A DNA stretch of 60,347 nt. Origin: an uncultured bacterium (GTDB taxonomy: Bacteria > Vulcanimicrobiota > CADAWZ01). The translations under genes and the position numbers were made by a program. Positions 8,653 to 17,117 of the stretch are shown here, one piece after another; within the stretch, counting starts at the first letter, position 1, and the number at the start of each line of letters is the position of its first letter. The DNA is taken from contig CADASF010000003.1 in NCBI GenBank assembly GCA_902790465.1, forward strand, positions 1 to 60,347, read 5' to 3'. Below the pieces are notes generated by a model. That model was not told where the DNA came from, made no database searches, and saw only the letters and a list, made by a program, of their open reading frames with translations.

Positions 8653-8889
8653 TTAGAGGGTATTTAACTGTGCCAAATAAAAATCATGTTCTTCCTGTGG
8701 AATTTTTAAAGCCTTCATTGCTTTTTCAGCAGTTACATTCATTGTTTCCATAAGTGACTTTATACTATTTAACAATGATTTTACCGTTCCGAGCTTTTCG
8801 CCCTCGGCTTTGCCCTTAGCAATATATTTATCTTTGTTCTGTTTTATATATTTATCTGCTGTTTTTTTCAATAAACTTGATATTTCCAT
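8653..8889 (-). CDS. Candidate internal-start product of the Rpn gene (C-terminal 78 residues)
   Basis: Inside the Rpn frame, AAAGGAGG (8895-8902) stands exactly 5 bases before an in-frame ATG (8887-8889) that begins MEISSLLKKTADKY. This is a far better initiation site than the gene's own start. The product would be the helical C-terminal part without nuclease residues. Studies of E. coli rpn genes reported an internally initiated short protein that inhibits the full-length nuclease. The same arrangement in the second Rpn gene (34711-35046) supports the idea. This is inference: no expression evidence is available. Confidence 0.4.
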   Translation of the reverse strand: MEISSLLKKTADKYIKQNKDKYIAKGKAEGEKLGTVKSLLNSIKSLMETMNVTAEKAMKALKIPQEEHDFYLAQLNTL

Positions 8890-9552
8890 TATTCCCTCCT
8901 TTGTTGTTTTAAAAAATCTTACTTTCTCTGCCAATTCTTCAAAATAAAATTTTTCAGGATTTTTGCATTGAAAATCATGTACAAGTTTGCCAATATCATC
9001 ATTGCCATTATAAGCACCATTCACATAATATATGTAAGAACGATCATTGAATGGCTCTTTATTATCTTCAAAATATCTTTGTATTTTATAAATTGGCAAG
9101 CCTCTCTTAAAAACATCTGTCTCAGTTATAAAAATAACAAAAGTTGTTGGAAGGTCTTTAAAATCATGATTTTTCTTCAAATTATGAGTATCATATATAT
9201 CAACATGATATCTCGCCCTTTCAGGACTTGCTCCATCTTTTGCTCGCTGAATTTCGATATTATATATAACATTAGTTACCTTGTTTCTTGCTATTATGTC
9301 TAACTGAACAGAATGCCCTTTGAAATTTGTAAATATCTCTTGTATTTTGAGATCGATAATTTCTAAATTTTCATCCTCAAAAATAATGCGTAAAATACAA
9401 GTAACAGCTTTATAATTGTCCTTGAAACAAGCACTAAAAAATTCATCGTCCATCAAATTAAAGTTGTCAATATCTTTTTTCAATTCTTCTTTTAAAACTA
9501 TTTTTTTAGATTTCTTAACATTTTTCTTTTTTGTATTTTTTTTCATACCCAT
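8653..9552 (-). CDS. Rpn-family recombination-promoting nuclease / PD-(D/E)XK putative transposase
   Basis: 299 residues. After a Lys-rich start comes the PDDEXK_2 region: FNLMDDEFFSACF (about 31-43), then HSVQLDIIARNKVTNVIYNIEIQ, in which the Asp of QLDI and the Glu of IEIQ are the expected catalytic acids. RARYHVDIYD follows. The C-terminal third is helical (KGKAEGEKLGTVKSLL, IPQEEHDFYLAQL). E. coli relatives (RpnA-E) are DNA endonucleases that promote recombination and have been linked to phage defence. The start is taken at 9552; ATG 9546 is equally possible, and neither has a clear ribosome binding site. A good promoter lies upstream at 9592-9620. An internal start is annotated separately. 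Confidence 0.9.
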   Translation of the reverse strand: MGMKKNTKKKNVKKSKKIVLKEELKKDIDNFNLMDDEFFSACFKDNYKAVTCILRIIFEDENLEIIDLKIQEIFTNFKGHSVQLDIIARNKVTNVIYNIEIQRAKDGASPERARYHVDIYDTHNLKKNHDFKDLPTTFVIFITETDVFKRGLPIYKIQRYFEDNKEPFNDRSYIYYVNGAYNGNDDIGKLVHDFQCKNPEKFYFEELAEKVRFFKTTKEGIMEISSLLKKTADKYIKQNKDKYIAKGKAEGEKLGTVKSLLNSIKSLMETMNVTAEKAMKALKIPQEEHDFYLAQLNTL

Positions 9553-9591
9553 AAATACAAATCTAATTTTATTTCTTGCTCTATAATATTT

Positions 9592-9620
9592 ATTTTAACA
9601 CAATATAAGAAAAATTACAA
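9592..9620 (-). promoter_or_regulatory. Promoter of the Rpn gene
   Basis: On the minus strand: TTGTAA (9615-9620), 17-base spacer, TAAAAT (9592-9597). Confidence 0.5.
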
Positions 9621-9648
9621 TATAAAAAATATATGGCTGTGAAAAAAC

Positions 9649-9675
9649 CAGCTCCTAAATGGCATTTAGGAGCTG
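9649..9675 (-). terminator. Hairpin with minus-strand T run upstream of the Rpn promoter
   Basis: Perfect 12-bp stem (CAGCTCCTAAAT / ATTTAGGAGCTG) around GGC. On the minus strand it is followed by GTTTTTT. It would stop transcription entering the Rpn gene from the right; no minus-strand gene lies there, so it acts as an insulator or is a remnant. Confidence 0.6.
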
Positions 9676-9957
9676 ATTTAGGTAGTTGAATCTTAATTCT
9701 TTTTTGTGTTCTTCAATTAAATTTACATCATAATTTAACGCCTTGTGATTGTTGATTCTAAAAAACAAGTGAAATTAATTCAAAAAGGGAAAAATAAGCA
9801 AATAGATAATAAGTATATTAACAACATTTTTTGACGAGTGCGAGTAACGAATCTATTTAGGTTCGTTACTCGCCCTCTGCTTTTTTTATAAAAAAAAGCA
9901 GAGGGCAAAGATCTAAATATTAGCTTCTAAATTTTTAATTGATAAAGGAGAAAAAAT
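9676..9957 (+). other. Gene-free leader with two adjoining palindromes
   Basis: No coding frame of interest. GCGAGTAACGAA (9840-9851) pairs with TTCGTTACTCGC (9862-9873). It is directly followed by GCCCTCTGC...GCAGAGGGC (9872-9906), whose T7 / A8 centre extends the pairing to about 17 bp. Both lie 50-120 bases before ATG 9958. They may be back-to-back terminators for both strands or a structured leader. AAGGAG at 9945-9950 is the ribosome binding site of the next gene. Confidence 0.6.
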
Positions 9958-11319
9958 ATGATTAAGAAGCACTTTGCTCTTTTGGCTATCTGTCTTTTCT
10001 TTATAGCTATCATCACTTCAGCTTGTGGAGGTAGTGGGAAAACTACTCCTCCTTCATATCCATTTATACCTGTCCCAACACCTGAAAAATTTCCACTTGA
10101 ACTTTCACAAGCAAAATTTACTTTAAATGTAGGCGATACAGACAATATCACTGTTACATTAAATGGTGAAGACATAACACAAACTGCTACTTATACTGTT
10201 GATCAAGAAGCAGTAGTAAATGTTGAAGGTGGATTAATTACTGGTCTCTCTGCTGGTCTTGCAATTGTTACTGTAAATGCTGAAAATGCAGAAGAGGAAA
10301 AAACATTTACTGTTAATGTCATCGATCCAAGTTTGCCAACGCTCGAAGTCTCACCAACAGAACTAAATTTAAGTATTGAAGAAGAAGCAACTGTAACTGT
10401 TACACTTGAAGGTGAAGATGTTACAGAACAAGTTACTTATACATCTGATGATGAATCAATCGCAACTGCTGAAAAAGGAAAAATTACTGCACAATATAAT
10501 GGAGGAACTGCTAAAATTTCTGTTTCAAAAGAAGGTGCTAATAGTGCAACTATTACTATAAATGTTACAGATGATTCTGAAGAAGTTACACTTGGCGCTG
10601 ATGTTCTCAATAAATTAGGATATAAAAAAGTTCAAAATGAAGAAAGTTATTATGATATAAAAACAATAGAAGATGATACACTTATAACAAATCTTGAAAT
10701 ACCCGCTATTTTTAAAGATAATGAGGGTAACAAATACAAAATTACAGGCATTGGACAATCTGCTTTTTATACTTGTACTTCATTAAAAAATGTAACTATT
10801 CCAGATAGTGTTACTACTATTGGAGAAAAGGCTTTTACATATTGTCCTTCATTAGAAAAGGTAACTATTCCTAATAGTGTTACTATTATTGGAAAATATG
10901 CTTTTAATACTTGTACTTCATTGGAAAATGTAACTATTGGAAATAGTGTTACTACTATTGGACAAGGGGCTTTTTATTATTGTACTTCATTAAAAAATGT
11001 AACTATTCCTAATAGTGTTACTACTATTGGATATGCTGCTTTTACTTGGTGTAATTCATTAGAAAATGTAACTATTGGAAATAGTGTTACTACTATTGGA
11101 CAATCTGCTTTTTATGAGTGTGGTTATTATCAAGGAACTTCTGAATCTTCAAAAACAGCTCACTTGACATTAAAAATTCCAGATCAAGTTGAAACTATAG
11201 GAAACAATGCTTTTTATAAGGTAAAATGTATTTCTTACACAAATAATCTACAAGCACTTCCATATCCTAATGATAATCCTAATTGGGGAGCAGAAGATCA
11301 TAAAATAATTGAAAACTAA
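9958..11319 (+). CDS. Surface lipoprotein: two Big2-like domains plus BspA-type leucine-rich repeats
   Basis: 453 residues with a strong ribosome binding site (AAGGAG). Lipobox ITSAC (Cys23), then a short Pro linker. Two Big2-like domains follow (about 45-125 and 127-205; GDTDNITVTLNGED, ESIATAEKGKIT, FTVNVIDP). From about 235 come very regular 23-residue BspA repeats: IPDSVTTIGEKAF, IPNSVTIIGKYAF, IGNSVTTIGQGAF, and so on. Several are nearly identical at DNA level (69-base period between about 10790 and 11110), so repeat number may vary by recombination. The final part (CGYYQG, IPDQVETIG, NPNWGAE) matches the 6103 gene. Predicted cell-surface adhesin or binding protein. Confidence 0.92.
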   Translation: MIKKHFALLAICLFFIAIITSACGGSGKTTPPSYPFIPVPTPEKFPLELSQAKFTLNVGDTDNITVTLNGEDITQTATYTVDQEAVVNVEGGLITGLSAGLAIVTVNAENAEEEKTFTVNVIDPSLPTLEVSPTELNLSIEEEATVTVTLEGEDVTEQVTYTSDDESIATAEKGKITAQYNGGTAKISVSKEGANSATITINVTDDSEEVTLGADVLNKLGYKKVQNEESYYDIKTIEDDTLITNLEIPAIFKDNEGNKYKITGIGQSAFYTCTSLKNVTIPDSVTTIGEKAFTYCPSLEKVTIPNSVTIIGKYAFNTCTSLENVTIGNSVTTIGQGAFYYCTSLKNVTIPNSVTTIGYAAFTWCNSLENVTIGNSVTTIGQSAFYECGYYQGTSESSKTAHLTLKIPDQVETIGNNAFYKVKCISYTNNLQALPYPNDNPNWGAEDHKIIEN

Positions 11320-11325
11320 TACGAC

Positions 11326-11368
11326 AAAAAAAATCCAGTCGAGATTAGATTCTCGGCTGGATTTTTTT
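11326..11368. terminator. Bidirectional terminator between the convergent 9958 gene and pepD
   Basis: ATCCAGTCGAG (11333-11343) pairs with CTCGGCTGGAT (11352-11362), with A8 before and T7 after, so it serves both strands. Near copy of the terminator at 8063. Confidence 0.9.
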
Positions 11369-11381
11369 GTTTTTATAAATT

Positions 11382-12863
11382 CTAAATGTTCTTCATATCT
11401 TTAAGCAATTTGACAAGGAATTTGAAGAAATGTTCTACAGATTCGATTTCAATATGCTCATCAGGTGTATGGACATTTCTCAATGTTGGACCAAATGAAA
11501 CAGCTTCCATACCAGGATATTTTTCCATTATGATACCACATTCAAGACCTGCATGGATAACAGTAATGATTATATCTTTTCCAATACTGTCTTTATATGC
11601 CTTTTGAGCTATTTTTGAAAGTTTTGACTCAAAATTAGGTTGCCATGCTGGATATCCTTCATCTTCAGAATACTTCAAACCAATAATATTTCCAAGGGCT
11701 TCTGTTCTATTACAAACTGCTCTTTTAACAGATTCATAAGAACTTCTGTGAGACATTTCAAATTTGAAATTATCGCCTTCTTTAGAGAGAATAGCCAAAT
11801 TTGTAGAAGTTTCGACAAGTCCTTTTACAGCTCTGTCCATTCTTATAACTCCATGAGGAATTGCCAAAATAGTATTGACAAGTTTATCAGCAGATTCTTT
11901 TGCCATAACTTTTTCAAGTTTATCAACATGTTCAACAACAATTTCAATTCCATTTTCCACATATTTAAATTCTTCAGCAAAAATCTTCTGCCATTTTTCG
12001 GCTTCTGCTTTTACTTTTTCAAAATCATGTGTACATATTACAGCTTCTGCTTCTCTTGGAATTGCATTGTGTTTATTTCCACCAATTATAGAGGAGATTT
12101 TAAACTTGACATCGTCAACTCTTCTTAAATTAAATAAGAATCTTGCAATGAGTTTTAGAGCATTTGCTCTTCCCTCATTTATCTCCATACCTGAATGACC
12201 GCCCTTAAGACCTTTAATAGTAATCTTGACTCCGCCATTTTCACAAGTTTTGCAATCTTCTTTCCACTCTGGAACAAATTCGAGGAATGTATCAATTCCA
12301 CCAGCACATCCAATAAACATTATATCTTCATCTTCAGAATCAAGATTCAAAAGATATTTGCCTTTTAAAAGACCGCCCTCTAAATTCTTTGCTCCTGTCA
12401 TTCCTGTCTCTTCGTCAACAGTAAAGAAACATTCAAGAGCTGGATGTTCAATAGAATCGTCTTCAAGAACTGCAAGACCTGCACATACACCTGCTCCATT
12501 GTCTGATCCAAGTGTCGTACCATTTGCTCTTATAATATTGCCTTCTCTTACCAATTCGATTGGCTGTGTCATAAAATCGAACTCTTTATCCCCTATCTTC
12601 TCACAGACCATGTCCATGTGTCCCTGAAGAATGACACCTGGTACATCTTCATAACCTTTTGAAGCAGGTTTACGAATAATAACATTTCCGATTTTGTCAA
12701 CAGTATAATCAAGAGATTTTGATTTTGCAAAATTGATCAAATATTCTCTTATTTTTTCTTCATGTTTTGAAGGTCTTGGAACTTGTGTAATCTCAAAAAA
12801 ATGTTTCCAAAATAACTCTGGTTTTAGTCCATAAACAGGACTTTTCTCAAAATCACATGTCAT
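11382..12863 (-). CDS. pepD: Aminoacyl-histidine dipeptidase, M20 family (PepD)
   Basis: 493 residues, the normal size for bacterial PepD, a cytosolic Zn dipeptidase that cleaves dipeptides such as beta-Ala-His (carnosine) and other Xaa-His. The ligand pattern is complete: GHMDMV (His82, Asp84), SDNGAG (Asp121, bridging), DEETGMTGA (Glu151 general base, Glu152), and NLDSEDED (Asp175). HAGLECG near the end supplies the final His region. An AAAGGA sequence precedes the start. It stands alone: converging with the BspA gene on one side and followed upstream by a repeat. Role: peptide nutrition, consistent with the protease-rich neighbourhood. Confidence 0.95.
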   Translation of the reverse strand: MTCDFEKSPVYGLKPELFWKHFFEITQVPRPSKHEEKIREYLINFAKSKSLDYTVDKIGNVIIRKPASKGYEDVPGVILQGHMDMVCEKIGDKEFDFMTQPIELVREGNIIRANGTTLGSDNGAGVCAGLAVLEDDSIEHPALECFFTVDEETGMTGAKNLEGGLLKGKYLLNLDSEDEDIMFIGCAGGIDTFLEFVPEWKEDCKTCENGGVKITIKGLKGGHSGMEINEGRANALKLIARFLFNLRRVDDVKFKISSIIGGNKHNAIPREAEAVICTHDFEKVKAEAEKWQKIFAEEFKYVENGIEIVVEHVDKLEKVMAKESADKLVNTILAIPHGVIRMDRAVKGLVETSTNLAILSKEGDNFKFEMSHRSSYESVKRAVCNRTEALGNIIGLKYSEDEGYPAWQPNFESKLSKIAQKAYKDSIGKDIIITVIHAGLECGIIMEKYPGMEAVSFGPTLRNVHTPDEHIEIESVEHFFKFLVKLLKDMKNI

Positions 12864-12900
12864 CGCTTTTCTGTCCTTTCTTACTATTACTGTCTAAAAT

Positions 12901-13198
12901 CTTTTTAGGGTGTATTGGTAAATCTATTTTTGCATATTTAAAAGTTGCTATAAACTATCCAACATAGCCTGTATAGTGCAAATTTGTCATTGCGAGGCTT
13001 TGCCGTGGCAATCTAAGCCTGTAAATTATCATTTACTTAAAAATTGAGTCGATCGTCTCCATTCAAAATTCTGTACTAGATCTATTTAATAAATTACTAA
13101 ATTTAAATCAAGTGGTTGAGATTGCCACGGTCGCACAGCTCCCTCGCAATGACATCTTTTATAGAGTCAAATGCAGAATTTACCAACAGCTTTTTCAC
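12901..13198. repeat. MITE-like dispersed repeat, copy 2 (most complete)
   Basis: About 270-300 bp filling the space between pepD and the ATP-grasp gene. Outer inverted ends TTGGTAAAT (12915-12923) / ATTTACCAA (13178-13186). Inner inverted arms: TGTCATTGCGAGG...CCGTGGCAATCT (about 12985-13015) and AGATTGCCACGG...CCTCGCAATGACA (about 13118-13155). It is non-coding. The copy at 34443-34692 is the same element in the other orientation. Confidence 0.85.
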
Positions 13199-13201
13199 GC
13201 T

Positions 13202-14506
13202 TTATTTGCCAAGGCGTTCTTTTTCACAGTGAACCCAGAAATCCATAATGCCTCTGTAATGTGCATATTTTGCTGGTCTTTCTGATTCGATTCTGAAGAA
13301 GCGTTTTACATCTTCCTGAAGTATTGAATCAAATTCTTCTGAAGCAAAGAATTCAAGAGCTTTTTCATCAAAATCAGCAAGACTCTTTGAACAGAATTTT
13401 TCAAATTCATCAGTGTGCCAATATTCATCAGCAATCTTCTCATATTCATCGAGGAATTTATTATAATCCCAACCTTCTTTGAGACCTTTTTCTCTTACTG
13501 CATAGAATTTTGGCCAATTATCCATGAAGTTATAACCATTTCTTCTGCCAACAACAGCACAGTAAATGAGCCATTTTGCCATAGCCTTTACCAAACCTGG
13601 GAAGTAGAAATGAAGTGATGTCAATGAGCTGTCAGGATATGCGTTTATGTAATCAATAATGAATATATCACCATCATCTGTAATTAGAGATTCACAGGAG
13701 TTGTGATCCCAACCATAGAAGGCATTTATAATCTTTGTAAGCTGTCTTATTTCAACTGATTCTTCTGGTGAAAGGAAGTTGAAATCAACTGCTTGATGTT
13801 CATTTCTCAAATAGCGATCATGTGAATATTTTGCTGAAGCATTGTAGTGCATTGGCATAATCTGTGGACCAACTCCAACACTTCTGCAGAACTCTCTGTA
13901 GTCAACAGCTTTCTGAAGGTTCATTGGCTTGTCTTCTGATTCGTCATAGGCTTTTTGCAATTCTTCAAAATTGTTTACCTTTGTAACACCGATCCAACCG
14001 CCGCCATCTTGTGGTTTCAAAAATGCAGGATAACCTACAGCTTCGCCTATTTTTTCAAGATCGAAAAATTCATGGTCTTCGAAAATAAGATCTTTTTGAA
14101 GATTTGACTTAGAACCTTCAAACATCTTTGAATAATCTTTTTGAGGGATTGCCCATGTTGGAGGAACTTTTAAACCGATATTGTTCATCATTCCATATCC
14201 AGCATTTTTGTCAATGGCTTTGAAACTGAACATATTGTAAATCAAATGTGTTTTTGGACATAAGATTTCAAAGAAACTGCCTCTATGACGATTCCAGTGA
14301 GCTCCTCTGTTCATAATAACACTTGTTTCAGTCCAAGCATTGAGAACATCATAAGGATGACATTTCATTCTCTTTGTTGCAATTTCATATTCCTTGCCAT
14401 TATAAACTGTACTTGGGCAAGCATGTGCAATAAGCCTTTCAAGAGTAACGAGAAATGCATAATAGTTAGGATCCATTACGCCAATTACTTTTCTTTCTTT
14501 TTCCAT
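13202..14506 (-). CDS. ATP-grasp domain protein of unknown substrate
   Basis: 434 residues; clear AAGGAG ribosome binding site before ATG. The ATP-grasp signature is YPAFLKPQDGGGWIGV (Lys164, Gly-rich loop 168-170), followed by an acidic metal-binding region FIIDYINAYPD (about 282-292). ATP-grasp enzymes join a carboxylate to an amine or thiol through an acyl-phosphate. The N-terminal 100 residues (VMDPNYYAFLVTLERL) and the Trp/Tyr-rich C-terminus do not point me to a named subfamily. There is no signal peptide, so it is cytosolic. It is separated from pepD by a repeat and from the kinase operon by an AT-rich gap. Confidence 0.75.
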   Translation of the reverse strand: MEKERKVIGVMDPNYYAFLVTLERLIAHACPSTVYNGKEYEIATKRMKCHPYDVLNAWTETSVIMNRGAHWNRHRGSFFEILCPKTHLIYNMFSFKAIDKNAGYGMMNNIGLKVPPTWAIPQKDYSKMFEGSKSNLQKDLIFEDHEFFDLEKIGEAVGYPAFLKPQDGGGWIGVTKVNNFEELQKAYDESEDKPMNLQKAVDYREFCRSVGVGPQIMPMHYNASAKYSHDRYLRNEHQAVDFNFLSPEESVEIRQLTKIINAFYGWDHNSCESLITDDGDIFIIDYINAYPDSSLTSLHFYFPGLVKAMAKWLIYCAVVGRRNGYNFMDNWPKFYAVREKGLKEGWDYNKFLDEYEKIADEYWHTDEFEKFCSKSLADFDEKALEFFASEEFDSILQEDVKRFFRIESERPAKYAHYRGIMDFWVHCEKERLGK

Positions 14507-14569
14507 TGACTTCTCCTTAAAAATTATAATATATATTCCCCTCTAAAATTAAAATAATTCAGAGGATAT

Positions 14570-15079
14570 TTAAAACTTTTCTATCATTATTATCAAAATA
14601 GTGCCATTTGAATTTGTATGAATCCAGACAGCAGAAGATAATTCAATAATTATTGAAAATCCCATACCCAAAGAGGCTTTTGATGATTCGCCTTTTTGAA
14701 TGAGTCGTGGAATATCTTCAATTTCTATCCCTTCTCCACTATCAGATACAGAAATATAAGCAGAATCATCTTCATAATATATATTTATATTGCCATTTTG
14801 GGCATGTTTTAATACATTTGATACAGCTTCAGAAACTGAAATAATGATATCAAATATTTTATTTTTATTCCAATTTTTTCTACAAAAAAAATCTTCTATA
14901 ACCTTCTTAGCATAAGCTAAATCTTCAACAGAATCAATTTTTATAGATACTTCTGGAGTTTTTTTAAATACGATTTCTGGAAATTCGTCTTTATCCATAA
15001 CTAAATATAATTTGTCATTAGTCAAAGACAAAAGCAAATCTCTACACTCAATCGAATCTAAAGAGGATTTTAAACACAT
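14570..15079 (-). CDS. RsbW/SpoIIAB-like ATPase (anti-sigma-factor type kinase domain)
   Basis: HATPase_c_2 fold: N-box EAVSNVLKHA, G1 box DSGEGIEI, G2 box SLGMGFSII. Such proteins bind ATP, phosphorylate an anti-anti-sigma partner on Ser and hold a sigma factor, or act in other partner-switching modules. The longer frame would overlap the kinase gene by 40 bases. The ATG at 15079 gives 169 residues and a clean 17-base gap, so I prefer it. The N-terminal part (SLDSIECRDLLLSLTN) is an extension of unknown role. It is last in the FHA / kinase-TPR / ATPase operon, suggesting a phosphorylation-controlled partner switch. No STAS or sigma gene is in view. Confidence 0.8.
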   Translation of the reverse strand: MCLKSSLDSIECRDLLLSLTNDKLYLVMDKDEFPEIVFKKTPEVSIKIDSVEDLAYAKKVIEDFFCRKNWNKNKIFDIIISVSEAVSNVLKHAQNGNINIYYEDDSAYISVSDSGEGIEIEDIPRLIQKGESSKASLGMGFSIIIELSSAVWIHTNSNGTILIIMIEKF

Positions 15080-15096
15080 AAAATAACCTAAAAAAC

Positions 15097-17082
15097 TTAA
15101 AATGAGAACAACATCAATGCAACAGCTTTTGTCCAATATGCCATTGCCTGTTCAAGTTTTCCCTGTTTATAAAATAGAGTACCCAAATTGTGGAATACAT
15201 GCCAAAATTTAGGATTCAAAGAAACGACTTTATCCCATTCCAAAATTGCAAGCTCTATTTTACCTTCATTTAGATAGACTTCTCCTAAATTATAGAATGC
15301 CTGCCAATGGTTTGGTTTTATTCTTGTTACTTCCTGCCATTCGAGAACAGCTGGTTCTGTCAACATCTTGTCATAGTAATAAGTATTTGCTATATTCCAG
15401 TGAGCCTGCCAATAGTTTTCTTTAAACTGGATTGTTTTTTGCCACTGAAGAACAGCTTCATCAAAATTCTGTATCTGGTAATAAGAATTTCCGAGGTTGT
15501 AATGAGCTTTCCAAAAACCATATTTAGTTTTTACAGCTTTTTCCCAACACTCGATAGCCTGTTCCATTTGACCAACAGAATAGTGATAATTACCGAGATT
15601 GTAATGAGCTTCTGCAAAGTCTGGATTTAATTCAAGAACTTTATGGAACATTTCAACGGCTTTTTCTGTATTGCCATTTTCCATTTCTCTATTTGCCATA
15701 TTATATGTAGCAACGGCAAATTGAGGATCGATCTCAAGTGCTTTCTCCCAATAAGACTCTGCTTCTTCTTTTCTGCCCTTTTTGTTATAGGCATTTCCTA
15801 AGTTATAAAGAACTTCGGCAAACTGTGGATTTATGATAAGAGCCTTTTGCCACTCTTCAATAGCTTCATCAATTTTGCCCTGTTTATATAGTGCATTTCC
15901 TAAATTGTAGTATGCAGGTGCAAATTTTGGATTCAAAACAGTTACTTTTTTGTATTCTTCTATTGCATGTGGAAGATCGCTATTTCTGTAATAAGCAGAA
16001 CCCAAATTATAGTGAGCAACAAAGTTATTAGGGTTCAAATCAACAGCTTTTCCATATTCAGTAACGGCATTGTCCAATTTGCCAAGACCATCATAAGCAG
16101 TGCCCAAATTATTGTGAGTAAGTGCATTGTAAGGGTCTAAAACAGTTGCTTTTTCCCATTCGAGAATAGCAAGGTCAAGTTTGCCCTGTTTATAGTAATT
16201 ATTTCCCAAAACATTATGTAAAGAAGCCTCTGTTGGAGAAATTTTTGTCTTAAAAAATTCATTATTTGTATTTTCTTCCTTTGGAGCAAGAGCCTCTATG
16301 AATTCCTTTACATTTTGGAATCTATCTGCAGGGTCTTTCCTCATTGCCTTTAAAATAGCGTCTTCAATTTGCCTTGGCAATGCTCTATTATACATAGTTG
16401 GAGGATCAGGCTCTGCTGTCAAGTGCATTTGTATGAGTGCAGCAGGGTTGTCTGCAATGAAAGGCATTTTACCAGTTACCATTTCATAGAGAACAATTCC
16501 GAGTGAATAAATATCTGATCTTCTATCTACTTTTTCACCTCTTGCCTGTTCAGGAGAGAAATAATAGAAAGAACCAATGATTTCACCAGGTTTTGTTATT
16601 GTATTTGAAGCTTCAACCCAAGCTATACCAAAATCAGAAACCTTTACATTCTGTTCTTCTGTTATCATTATATTTGCAGGCTTTACATCTCTGTGAACAA
16701 TTCCATGTTCATGGGCATATTCAAGAGCTTGAGCTGCAGGTATAAATAACTTAATGGCATCTACATAACTAAAAGAACCATGCTCTTTTAATATTTTATC
16801 CATACTTTTTCCAGATATAAACTCGAAAACTATGTAATATATGCCTTCATGTTCGTTTATATCATAGATACCTGTTATATTTGGATGATTTAATCTTGCA
16901 GAAGCCTGAGCTTCCCTGATAAATCTATCTTTTGCCTCTGAATTTTGAACAAGTTCCTGAGACAAAATTTTAATGGCAACAGGTCTCTCAAGAACAGGAT
17001 CGTGTCCTTTATATACGATTCCCATTCCACCTCTTCCAAGCTCTTCAACAATCTGATAACGACCTATGGTAGCACTTATCAT
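15097..17082 (-). CDS. PknB-type Ser/Thr protein kinase with long TPR tail
   Basis: 661 residues. Kinase domain 8-265: GRGGMGIVYKG (Gly loop), VAIK (Lys38), HRDVKPANI (Asp132), DFGIA (Asp150), SPEQ; all catalytic residues are present. From about 285 to 655 there are about eleven TPR repeats (ALTHNNLGTAYDGLGKLDNA, AHYNLGSAYYRN, WQAHWNIANTYYY) with unusually many Trp. No transmembrane segment or PASTA domain, so it is cytosolic, unlike many PknB receptors. AAGGAG precedes ATG. It lies 35 bases after the FHA gene and 17 before the RsbW-like gene. The TPR array probably selects substrates or scaffolds; the FHA protein would read phospho-Thr marks. Confidence 0.95.
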   Translation of the reverse strand: MISATIGRYQIVEELGRGGMGIVYKGHDPVLERPVAIKILSQELVQNSEAKDRFIREAQASARLNHPNITGIYDINEHEGIYYIVFEFISGKSMDKILKEHGSFSYVDAIKLFIPAAQALEYAHEHGIVHRDVKPANIMITEEQNVKVSDFGIAWVEASNTITKPGEIIGSFYYFSPEQARGEKVDRRSDIYSLGIVLYEMVTGKMPFIADNPAALIQMHLTAEPDPPTMYNRALPRQIEDAILKAMRKDPADRFQNVKEFIEALAPKEENTNNEFFKTKISPTEASLHNVLGNNYYKQGKLDLAILEWEKATVLDPYNALTHNNLGTAYDGLGKLDNAVTEYGKAVDLNPNNFVAHYNLGSAYYRNSDLPHAIEEYKKVTVLNPKFAPAYYNLGNALYKQGKIDEAIEEWQKALIINPQFAEVLYNLGNAYNKKGRKEEAESYWEKALEIDPQFAVATYNMANREMENGNTEKAVEMFHKVLELNPDFAEAHYNLGNYHYSVGQMEQAIECWEKAVKTKYGFWKAHYNLGNSYYQIQNFDEAVLQWQKTIQFKENYWQAHWNIANTYYYDKMLTEPAVLEWQEVTRIKPNHWQAFYNLGEVYLNEGKIELAILEWDKVVSLNPKFWHVFHNLGTLFYKQGKLEQAMAYWTKAVALMLFSF

Positions 17083-17117
17083 ATAAAAAACTCCTTCGCA
17101 TTGTTAAGGATAAAAAA

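Noticed and set aside
10750-11120. Regular 69-base repeats as a CRISPR array
   Set aside because: Repeats are contiguous, in frame and encode leucine-rich repeats; no unique spacers and no cas genes.
11640-12128. 162-codon plus-strand open frame opposite pepD
   Set aside because: Antisense to a well-supported gene; Phe/Ser-rich composition typical of such shadows.
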